A stretch of DNA of 64,000 bases, from the NCBI RefSeq assembly GCF_001891125.1, contig NZ_CP015247.1, positions 1,010,501 to 1,074,500 of the forward strand. The letters are read 5' to 3'. Each line of letters begins with the position of its first letter. Positions within the stretch are counted from its first letter, which is position 1. Below, piece by piece: positions 17,988 through 23,502 of the stretch. A program made the translations under genes and the position numbers. This DNA comes from Leuconostoc suionicum (GTDB taxonomy: Bacteria > Bacillota > Bacilli > Lactobacillales > Lactobacillaceae). The notes below the pieces were generated by a model. The model was given only the letters and a program-made list of their open reading frames with translations. It searched no databases and was not told where the DNA came from.

Positions 17988-18238
17988 ATCAAATTGATGC
18001 TATCATTGTTGATATTAAAAAAATGTTTGCTAAGCAACCTAACACAATCTATGAAGTAAGGGTGGTCGATCAGATATACTCAAAGAAGGTCAATATTTTC
18101 TTTGAATACTATAAAATTGGCAAAGCAACACACTCACAACAAATTGCTCGCTTAGACAGTGAGTACAGAGAACAGATACCTGAAATCATTGCTAAAATAC
18201 GCAAAGAAACGGGCTTAACAGTTAACACTAATATTTAA
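17984..18238 (+). CDS. Hypothetical protein in the SOS operon, 84 aa
   Basis: It starts at ATG 17984 (ATGA overlap with the gene before). The product is charged, soluble and has no recognised domain. The tail EQIPEIIAKIRKETGL looks helical. Its coupling to the polymerase operon suggests an accessory role in the damage response. Confidence 0.65.
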   Translation: MNQIDAIIVDIKKMFAKQPNTIYEVRVVDQIYSKKVNIFFEYYKIGKATHSQQIARLDSEYREQIPEIIAKIRKETGLTVNTNI

Positions 18239-18254
18239 ACAAAGGGGGTTACAA

Positions 18255-18575
18255 ATGATAATTGATGAACATAGACAATGGCTAATAAATTTTTATAAAC
18301 AACGTGAATGGTATCAGTATTCACCCTTTATCCGACTCAATTTTTTGATGGAAGAAGTTGGTGAGCTGGCACAAACAGTGCGAGCCATTGAACTGGGGCG
18401 TGATCATCCCGGTGAAACATCACAAACACCTACGGAGCTTAATGAGCATCTCAAAGAAGAATTAGCCGATGTTTTAGACCAGGTTTTGATTTTGAGTGAT
18501 AAATATCATTTAGATGTCGACGAACTAATTGTTCAAGGTGAAACCAAATTAAAAAAGCGCTTTCATGAAGACTAA
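18255..18575 (+). CDS. MazG-like nucleotide pyrophosphohydrolase
   Basis: The protein has 106 residues and starts behind AAAGGGGG. It has the all-alpha MazG signature: EEVGEL (residues 33-38) and later EELADVLDQ (68-76), the paired acidic motifs that bind magnesium. Single-domain enzymes of this kind hydrolyse non-canonical or excess dNTPs. With a translesion polymerase in the same SOS operon, it may clean the nucleotide pool during damage. It is the last gene of the operon. Confidence 0.85.
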   Translation: MIIDEHRQWLINFYKQREWYQYSPFIRLNFLMEEVGELAQTVRAIELGRDHPGETSQTPTELNEHLKEELADVLDQVLILSDKYHLDVDELIVQGETKLKKRFHED

Positions 18576-18582
18576 GAATTCA

Positions 18583-18690
18583 TGCTATAATGATAGGCGT
18601 AAATGATACCAGTGGCATTTACAACGCGCTTAACCATTGGGTACCAAATGTTATAGTTCGGTAAAAGCTCTGATTATTCAGGGCTTTTTA
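18583..18690 (+). ncRNA. Candidate small RNA with its own promoter and terminator
   Basis: An extended -10 (TGCTATAAT, 18583-18591) is followed, from about 18597, by a hairpin GCGTAAATG...CATTTAC(AA)CGC and then a terminator AAAGCTCTGA-TTAT-TCAGGGCTTT with a T run (about 18664-18690). The transcript would be about 90 bases with no open frame. It ends just before the convergent gene at 18696, so the terminator may also simply serve the uvrX operon. Confidence 0.5.
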
Positions 18691-18695
18691 TTTTG

Positions 18696-18959
18696 TTATG
18701 AATTGTGATGACGCGTCCAGTATATCATTAGTGCTAATACAAGTGAAAGAATGAGAATAATTAGCACCAGCATCGCTAAGACACTTTTGATGCCAAAAGC
18801 AATAGCTAGACTTATCAAAATAATAAGTGGTAAATAAAAGTACCAATACGAAATCAAATGACCAACAAATAGGATGCTCAAATACAGGATGGTGCCAATG
18901 ATGTGGCCGAACAGCCAAAATAGAAACATTGCTAATAAACATAAACAAAAAAATAACAT
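18696..18959 (-). CDS. Small integral membrane protein, 87 aa
   Basis: It starts at 18959 with AGGAG upstream. Almost the whole sequence is hydrophobic, with about three membrane helices (LFWLFGHIIGTILYLSILFV, YLPLIILISLAIAFGI, LAMLVLIILILSLVLALMIY) and a short basic end. It is the last gene of the minus-strand small-gene series. No family is recognised. Confidence 0.7.
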   Translation of the reverse strand: MLFFCLCLLAMFLFWLFGHIIGTILYLSILFVGHLISYWYFYLPLIILISLAIAFGIKSVLAMLVLIILILSLVLALMIYWTRHHNS

Positions 18960-18971
18960 GATTTTATGCTC

Positions 18972-19295
18972 CTATTCAGATAGTTTTGTCAGACAGAGAG
19001 AAAAAAGCTCCTTTGTCACTGAAGGATAGTTCAATAGATTCTTAATACCAAAATGCGTTTGCGTATAAGCGCAGACCAAATAACCAAAATACCAATCATG
19101 ACCTGATTCACTCAGACCTTCTGGGTGGTCAACAAAAAGACGTTGCAGACGCTTTAAAATACGCGGACCAAAAATAGCATCGTCAAAGATTGCTTGTGCT
19201 AAACCTGGGTAGATATATTGGCCATTGCTTTCTAAAATGACTGATCCTTTAACATCAGTAGTGGTAGACAATGATTTAGTTGTGAGTTTTGACAT
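18972..19295 (-). CDS. Hypothetical protein of the minus-strand operon, 107 aa
   Basis: ATG 19295 is chosen because AAGGAG precedes it; the longer frame has no ribosome site. The protein is soluble (MSKLTTKSLSTTTDVKGSVI; IFGPRILKRLQRLFVDHPEG). It has no membrane segment or known motif. Its start overlaps the upstream gene's end by 20 bp, so the two are coupled. Confidence 0.7.
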   Translation of the reverse strand: MSKLTTKSLSTTTDVKGSVILESNGQYIYPGLAQAIFDDAIFGPRILKRLQRLFVDHPEGLSESGHDWYFGYLVCAYTQTHFGIKNLLNYPSVTKELFSLCLTKLSE

Positions 19296-19506
19296 GAGTT
19301 TTCTCCTTATGGGACAGGTGACCGGTATCAATCCAGCTACGCGTCGCTTTATAAGCGGACTGCTTGAAAGCCGAGCAAGCTAAGACATAAAAGCCAGCCA
19401 GGGTGAGCAAGACATACAGCATCGTGCCATTGAGGACCATTAATAAAATATCCCAACTGATAATTGTTGCGGCAATAGTAGTGATAACCTTGGTAATTCG
19501 ATTCAT
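19276..19506 (-). CDS. Small membrane protein, 76 aa
   Basis: It starts at 19506 behind AAGGAG. It has two hydrophobic segments (VITTIAATIISWDILLMVL; MLYVLLTLAGFYVLACSAF) and a charged tail (SHKEKTHVKTHN). It is the first gene after hairpin region A, whose conserved motif lies just upstream of it. Confidence 0.7.
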   Translation of the reverse strand: MNRITKVITTIAATIISWDILLMVLNGTMLYVLLTLAGFYVLACSAFKQSAYKATRSWIDTGHLSHKEKTHVKTHN

Positions 19507-19540
19507 AGTAGTTCTCCTTGATTATGTACGCACCAGGCAG

Positions 19541-19800
19541 AAACTTTTTCCTGTCGGCCCTGCCTGTGATTGGTGTGTTATTTCGTTTTGACGAAGAACA
19601 TGGGGACACAAGCAGCACAGAATACAAGGGTGAGCGTAGCGAATTTACGAAGCCCTTGTATTCTGTGCTAGTGCTTGTTGCTGTGGTATCATCACCACAG
19701 CTTACAAGTCACTGGTTGTGGCACAATGTTTGACTTAAAGCGAAGTGGCACCCAAGAGCTTGGCAGGATAAGCGTAGCGTGTTTGATCCCGCTTGCGGGT
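19541..19800. repeat. Hairpin region A
   Basis: This is a gene-free structured stretch. A perfect 17-bp inverted repeat (AGCACAGAATACAAGGG, 19614-19630, with 19653-19669) encloses a loop containing GAGCGTAGCGAA. A 7-bp hairpin follows (CTGTGGT/ACCACAG, 19681-19700), and a CCCGCTTGCGGG hairpin lies near 19786-19797. The end nearest the downstream gene has AAACTTTTTCCTGTCGGC (19541-19558), shared with region B. On the minus strand it reads GCCGACAGGAAAAAGTTT. It could be a terminator/attenuator, a single-strand promoter or a single-strand origin. Confidence 0.75.
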
Positions 19801-19823
19801 CTGGGGAACACGGCAAAAAATTT

Positions 19824-19931
19824 TTACCGCTCATCATCTTCACGCGCAATCATAATCACACCGACTAGGTAATATAAAATATAGACCAGCATGGCAATTA
19901 GCATGAGAAGTTTAAAAACGAATACACCCAT
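19824..19931 (-). CDS. Tiny membrane protein, 35 aa
   Basis: On the minus strand, ATG 19931 with GGAG nine bases upstream opens a 35-codon frame: MGVFVFKLLMLIAMLVYILY, then YLVGVIMIAREDDER. It is one membrane helix with an acidic tail. It lies 22 bp after the gene at 19954 and before hairpin region A, so it is probably part of the operon. It is too short for usual ORF callers. Confidence 0.6.
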   Translation of the reverse strand: MGVFVFKLLMLIAMLVYILYYLVGVIMIAREDDER

Positions 19932-19953
19932 AAGCACACACTCCTATCTGTGA

Positions 19954-20172
19954 TTAAAATTCCTCGTAGTCCGTGGTCTCTTGTTTGTACTCCGCACTGA
20001 TTTCACGTAAATCTAAATCATCTGCTCCTAAAATCACTTTTTCGTCAAAATAGTGACATTTACCAATTTCAACAGCTTGTGTCAGTTTCTGTTCATCTGT
20101 GAGTGTATCAGGGACATTAACTGCCACTGTTTTAACCAATGTTTTCATATATTTAACGTTGACGATTGCCAT
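19954..20172 (-). CDS. Hypothetical protein, 72 aa
   Basis: It starts at 20172 with AAGGAG upstream. The protein is small, acidic and soluble (MAIVNVKYMKTLVKTVAVNV; LDLREISAEYKQETTDYEEF). No family is recognised. It lies 10 bp after the previous gene in the same operon. Confidence 0.7.
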   Translation of the reverse strand: MAIVNVKYMKTLVKTVAVNVPDTLTDEQKLTQAVEIGKCHYFDEKVILGADDLDLREISAEYKQETTDYEEF

Positions 20173-20182
20173 ATTATTCTCC

Positions 20183-20401
20183 TTAAATTGTGGTTCTTAG
20201 GGTAACGTGTTTACCCTCAGCCAATTCTTCCATGATAAATGCGCTTAATCGCAGTGCTTCATCATCTGATAAATCTATTTCACCCGAGTCATTGCTTGTG
20301 GACTCACTGATGTGAATTTCACTCCCGCCCATAGGGAATTCATCAGACCATGAAAAGTAACGTATGGCTATATTTTCAATCACTTCATCATTCATTGTCA
20401 T
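20183..20401 (-). CDS. Hypothetical acidic protein, 72 aa
   Basis: The start is either ATG 20401 or ATG 20395, both just behind AGGAG; the longer frame has no ribosome site. The protein is very acidic (SGEIDLSDDEALRLSAFIME). It overlaps the end of the preceding gene by 14 bp. Small acidic proteins in plasmid leading regions are sometimes DNA mimics or anti-defence factors; this is only a possibility here. Confidence 0.6.
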   Translation of the reverse strand: MTMNDEVIENIAIRYFSWSDEFPMGGSEIHISESTSNDSGEIDLSDDEALRLSAFIMEELAEGKHVTLRTTI

Positions 20402-20831
20402 TAGTCTCCTGTTGGTTTTGCGTGTAATAGGTGAGTCCGTTTTCTTCAACTTGATTGAAGATTTGGACAAAGTCCTTATCAAGGATATTTTTCTTTTTGT
20501 TCAATTCAAATTGTGACCAAGTAAATTCCATTGCTTGATATTGACTGGGAGTAATACTGCTAGGCTTTACTTTGGTATCAAGGCAGAGCATAGCTTGATA
20601 AAACAACTTTGGGCTTTCTTTTTGCAAAGCTTGCAAGGTGTTGAAAATGGTGTTAACTAATGAAACACTAACGCTAGCTTCAACCATTTCTTCAAAGCCT
20701 TTACTTAATTGCGCTTTATAGTGACTAGTTGGCACTTTGGTCTCATTAAACAAATAAGTCATGTTTGTTATTTCTTGTGCCATTTTGGCAATTGGTAATT
20801 TACTAAAATCATCATAGAATTGCTTTGTCAT
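20388..20831 (-). CDS. Hypothetical protein, 147 aa
   Basis: The protein is helical and soluble (DFSKLPIAKMAQEITNMTYL; FNQVEENGLTYYTQNQQETN). It starts at 20831, sharing one base with the gene before (ATAATG region), behind a weak site. It has no recognised domain. Tight packing with both neighbours argues that it is real. Confidence 0.7.
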   Translation of the reverse strand: MTKQFYDDFSKLPIAKMAQEITNMTYLFNETKVPTSHYKAQLSKGFEEMVEASVSVSLVNTIFNTLQALQKESPKLFYQAMLCLDTKVKPSSITPSQYQAMEFTWSQFELNKKKNILDKDFVQIFNQVEENGLTYYTQNQQETNDNE

Positions 20832-21052
20832 TATTTTTTCTCCAGTTCATCAACATTGACTAATTTAATATTGTTGCCGTATTTGGTGGTTAAAAAGGCA
20901 AACGTGTCTTTCAAAATATAATCTGTAGAACGATTAGCGCCATAGATTTGTAAATAAATTGGGTAGCCATGCGTGAGAACAACTTGCTTATCAGTTGAGG
21001 CATAACGCACGGTATGACCGCTGTTGCGAATGAGTTGATAATAAACTTCCAT
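20831..21052 (-). CDS. Hypothetical protein, 73 aa
   Basis: ATG 21052 is chosen (MEVYYQLIRNSGHTVRYAST) because GGAAAGG lies upstream; the longer frame reads through hairpin region B. The protein is soluble with some beta character. It is the first gene after region B, whose conserved motif ends 19 bases upstream of its start. Confidence 0.7.
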   Translation of the reverse strand: MEVYYQLIRNSGHTVRYASTDKQVVLTHGYPIYLQIYGANRSTDYILKDTFAFLTTKYGNNIKLVNVDELEKK

Positions 21053-21070
21053 CAGAAATAAACCTTTCCA

Positions 21071-21235
21071 AAACTTTTTCCTGTTGGCAATCGCTCCAAT
21101 TGAGCTGGTTGCGTCGTGACGGGTAACAATTGGCATGATGACCAAAGAAACACAAGGATTGCGCAGCAACTTGCCACGTCCTTGTGTTTCTTTGTAGAGA
21201 CTGTTTGGCGCTTGCGCCTTACAGACTCTTTATCA
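21071..21235. repeat. Hairpin region B
   Basis: A perfect 15-bp inverted repeat (AAAGAAACACAAGGA, 21144-21158, with 21179-21193) has a 20-base loop. A second hairpin with a GGCGC-TT-GCGCC core follows (about 21197-21232). The end nearest the downstream gene carries AAACTTTTTCCTGTTGGC (21071-21088), which differs from region A at one base. The layout is the same as region A: long hairpin, conserved motif, then a minus-strand gene. Confidence 0.75.
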
Positions 21236-21300
21236 TGCGATTGTGAAAACGGCACAGAGCAAACAGAACAATTTGGTGCGATGCGAACGGAAGTGAGCCT

Positions 21301-21372
21301 TTTGAACCCCCAATTAACTTTACTGGTGTGGTATCAACCACGCCTGTCAAGTTAATGATCAGGGGGACTGGG
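21301..21372. repeat. 72-bp repeat, copy 1
   Basis: The repeat differs from copy 2 (23068-23139) at three of 72 positions. Each copy is itself a long imperfect palindrome: CCCCC at one end and GGGGG at the other, ATTAACTT/AAGTTAAT inside, and CTGGTGTGGT/ACCACGCCTG at the centre. It does not encode a gene. Just before this copy is GCGAACGGAAGTGAGCCTTT, which loosely resembles an RSF1010/pSK41-type nic region. Confidence 0.85.
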
Positions 21373-21377
21373 GAAGG

Positions 21378-21409
21378 GCTATGACTAAAAAATAGTCATG
21401 GCTTTTTTT
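21378..21409 (+). terminator. Plus-strand terminator after repeat copy 1
   Basis: GCTATGACTA (21378-21387) pairs with TAGTCATGGC (21393-21402), followed by a T run on the plus strand. All nearby genes are on the minus strand, so this implies an unannotated plus-strand transcript through the 72-bp repeat. Confidence 0.7.
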
Positions 21410-21620
21410 ATTGAGATATTGACTGAACAATAGCGTCAAGAATTGTATCAATTGAAACACTCGCTAGAATGTCGCCATAATCTTTGAAGTAAGTCCCGTT
21501 ATGTCTCGCTAGACCATTACTAGCCACGGTTATTTCATCACCATTTTTGAGAGTTGCAATCATCACACCATTGGTAGTGATTAGCTTATTTACAATTTCA
21601 AATGGGTTAGTTTCTGTCAT
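21408..21620 (-). CDS. Hypothetical protein, 70 aa
   Basis: ATG 21620 (MTETNPFEIVNKLITTNGVM) has AAAGGAG upstream. The protein is small and probably beta-rich (MIATLKNGDEITVASNG). No family is recognised. Its start overlaps the upstream gene's end by 14 bp. Confidence 0.7.
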   Translation of the reverse strand: MTETNPFEIVNKLITTNGVMIATLKNGDEITVASNGLARHNGTYFKDYGDILASVSIDTILDAIVQSISQ

Positions 21621-21978
21621 TTTGTTGCTCCTTTTCTGATTTTGGTGAGTGATAGTCTGGATTGTGTAGCCACCAGTCATTCATGATTTTAAACAACTTT
21701 TTACGAATGGTTGCTGCACTGGCTTTTGGGTTGCCACATACTAGTGCCGTCACATCTTTATCAAAAACAGGATTTGACAATGGATATTCTGCAAACCGCA
21801 ATGAGAAGAAATAGTCATGATCACTGTCATTGTAGTCATTACGATACGCCTGCAAGCGAATTGGTTTGAATTGTTTGTCGCAATCCCGCCAGCTCAGTAA
21901 TTCTGCAGTTATTGAAATATTTTGTTCAATCATCATATAGTCAGTTATCAATCCTTGATGAGGTTCATACCATGCCAT
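21607..21978 (-). CDS. Hypothetical protein, 123 aa
   Basis: ATG 21978 (MAWYEPHQGLITDYMMIEQN) has GGAGACACT upstream. The protein is soluble (FKPIRLQAYRNDYNDSDHDY). The C-terminus is polar and glutamine/asparagine-rich (SPKSEKEQQNDRN). No known domain. It overlaps the next gene's start. Confidence 0.7.
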   Translation of the reverse strand: MAWYEPHQGLITDYMMIEQNISITAELLSWRDCDKQFKPIRLQAYRNDYNDSDHDYFFSLRFAEYPLSNPVFDKDVTALVCGNPKASAATIRKKLFKIMNDWWLHNPDYHSPKSEKEQQNDRN

Positions 21979-21988
21979 AGTGTCTCCT

Positions 21989-22333
21989 TTACATCCAATC
22001 GGGTCTTTCATCACCATCAATACTGCCGTGAATATGATTTACTAGAATTTCGTTTGTGACCGTGATGTTGTTGTCTGCGACGTAGCCAATTGTTAATCTA
22101 TCAAATTTCTCATTTAGATGTTGATGGTGTACCCAATTGTTGTTGACGGGGTAGTAAAGTCCTAGCTCGGATAGCTCATCTTCCAGCCCCGACCAAACAT
22201 TAGCCGTCAAATCGTCTTCATCATAGCTTTTAGCTTCATAAACAAGTTCTACGGCTTGAATAGCACAGCTAGGAATGAGTGCCATTGCTGGATTTTGTAA
22301 GTAGGTTTCCATTCTAATAATTTTGATATTCAT
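21989..22333 (-). CDS. Hypothetical protein, 114 aa
   Basis: It starts at 22333 behind AGGAG. The protein is acidic and soluble (AVELVYEAKSYDEDDLTANV; LVNHIHGSIDGDERPDWM). No family is recognised. It lies 17 bp after the RadC-like gene in the same operon. Confidence 0.7.
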   Translation of the reverse strand: MNIKIIRMETYLQNPAMALIPSCAIQAVELVYEAKSYDEDDLTANVWSGLEDELSELGLYYPVNNNWVHHQHLNEKFDRLTIGYVADNNITVTNEILVNHIHGSIDGDERPDWM

Positions 22334-22350
22334 TTTTATATTTCTCCTGA

Positions 22351-22782
22351 TTATTTAAACTGATTTTCTGCAAATGAGTAATAATCATCAGTTGTAACAA
22401 TAAAATGGTCATTAACTGGTACTTGTAATAGCTGACCAATCTCGCTTAGCTTTTGTGTTAAGGCAATATCTTCTTGTGAGGGAAGTAAATGACCACTGGG
22501 GTGATTATGCGCAAGAATGATACTACTGGCGTTATTTAAGAGCGCTATTTGAAACACTTCCCTAGGGGATACAACAATACTGGAAATTTGTCCTATGGCA
22601 ATCGTGTCTGAGGCGATAACGTCTAATTGAGAATTCAAGCTCATGACAATCAACCGTTCTTGCAATTGACGCCCAATTTGATGTTTGAGGTAATTACCGA
22701 CTTCAACCGCTGATTTAGCAGTAAAGTCTACACTGACATCTCTCAGTTGAAAACCTGAATTTGTGACTGTGATATTAGACAT
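22351..22782 (-). CDS. radC: Short RadC-like JAB/MPN-domain protein
   Basis: The protein has 143 residues, compared with about 220 for chromosomal RadC. The N-terminal helix-hairpin-helix is missing and only the JAB domain is present. The metal-binding JAMM motif is intact: AHNHPSGHLLPSQED (H92, H94, D105). Plasmid and phage RadC-like proteins of this size are common in mobile-element gene sets; their biochemical role is uncertain. It is the first gene of the minus-strand operon, starting behind AGGAGG, with hairpin region C upstream. Confidence 0.88.
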   Translation of the reverse strand: MSNITVTNSGFQLRDVSVDFTAKSAVEVGNYLKHQIGRQLQERLIVMSLNSQLDVIASDTIAIGQISSIVVSPREVFQIALLNNASSIILAHNHPSGHLLPSQEDIALTQKLSEIGQLLQVPVNDHFIVTTDDYYSFAENQFK

Positions 22783-22975
22783 AAACTTGTCCTCCTGTTG
22801 GCCTGTTTTGTGACCAATTTATTCTTATTGCGTTGTGAACGGACAAACTAAAACAAGCCAGGGCGGGTTTGCAAAGCTCGCGTAGCGACACGTAGTGCTT
22901 GGCCTTGCAAATTTAGCCCAAATCTTTGGACTTTAGTCCTTAGATTTGCTTGGCTTGTTAGAGTTTTGGTAGTCA
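22783..22975. repeat. Hairpin region C
   Basis: AAAACAAGCCA (22850-22860) pairs with TGGCTTGTT (22951-22959). Inside are TTTGCAA/TTGCAAA arms and a further hairpin AAATCT-GGAC/GTCC-AGATTT (about 22920-22947), making a multi-branched structure. The GCGTAGCG loop motif seen in region A recurs. The end nearest radC carries AAACTTGTCCTCCTGTTGGCC (22783-22803), which aligns with the motif in A and B and here also holds the radC ribosome site. Confidence 0.7.
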
Positions 22976-23020
22976 CAAAAGCAAGAATAGATGGTGCATA
23001 ACAGTCAGCAGGAAGGAAAG

Positions 23021-23070
23021 CCATCACATTTAAACGGTTTGAAAATCGTTTGAATGTGATGGCTTTTTTT
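23021..23070 (+). terminator. Plus-strand terminator in region C
   Basis: CCATCACATTTAAACG (23021-23036) pairs with CGTTTGAATGTGATGG (23047-23062) with one wobble, followed by a T run (23064-23070). It would stop a plus-strand transcript before the conjugation promoter at 23153. Confidence 0.8.
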
Positions 23071-23139
23071 GAACCCCCAATTAACTTTACTGGTGTGGTC
23101 TCAACCACGCCTGTCAAGTTCATGATTAGGGGGACTGGG
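23068..23139. repeat. 72-bp repeat, copy 2
   Basis: This copy has 69 of 72 bases identical to 21301-21372 and the same long palindrome. It lies between the region C terminator and the first conjugation promoter box. The two copies are direct repeats about 1.8 kb apart. Confidence 0.85.
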
Positions 23140-23152
23140 AGATTTGTGTTGT

Positions 23153-23203
23153 CTCAGGAAAAACCATTTACTTTTATGAAGTTATTTAAAAGGTTGATAT
23201 ATT
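23153..23203 (+). promoter_or_regulatory. Conjugation promoter box 1
   Basis: The upstream box CAGGAAAAACCATTTAC (23155-23171) is followed by TTTTATGAAG as -35 region (ATGAAG, 23176-23181), a 16-bp spacer and -10 TATATT (23198-23203). The same box with the same spacing occurs at 36239 and 43186. It drives the gene at 23236 and the ltrC operon. Confidence 0.75.
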
Positions 23204-23235
23204 GGCCCTATATTAAACAAAAAGGGAGCTACAAA

Positions 23236-23502
23236 ATGGCTAAAAAAACGATTGACCAACAAATTAAAGAAAAGCAAACACGTTTGGATGAACTAGATTT
23301 ACAGGCAAAAGCAATTCAAGACGAAAAACGCGCGATCAAAAAAGACATCAAACAACTTAATGATGCCCTTGTGGCTGAATTGGGACGGTCACTGTTAGCC
23401 AAAATGAACTTGGAAACAGATGATATTGACCAGGCATTTGCTGAATTGAATCACTTACCAATTGACAAACAAGTTGGAGGACAAGCTCATGGCGATCAGT
23501 AA
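23236..23502 (+). CDS. Small coiled-coil protein before ltrC, 88 aa
   Basis: ATG 23236 has AAGGGAG upstream. The N-terminal two thirds is a charged coiled coil (DQQIKEKQTRLDELDLQAKA, RAIKKDIKQLNDALVAEL). It overlaps the ltrC start by 14 bp. Its place at the head of the operon and its fold suggest a small DNA-processing or regulatory accessory, but no family is recognised. Confidence 0.75.
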   Translation: MAKKTIDQQIKEKQTRLDELDLQAKAIQDEKRAIKKDIKQLNDALVAELGRSLLAKMNLETDDIDQAFAELNHLPIDKQVGGQAHGDQ

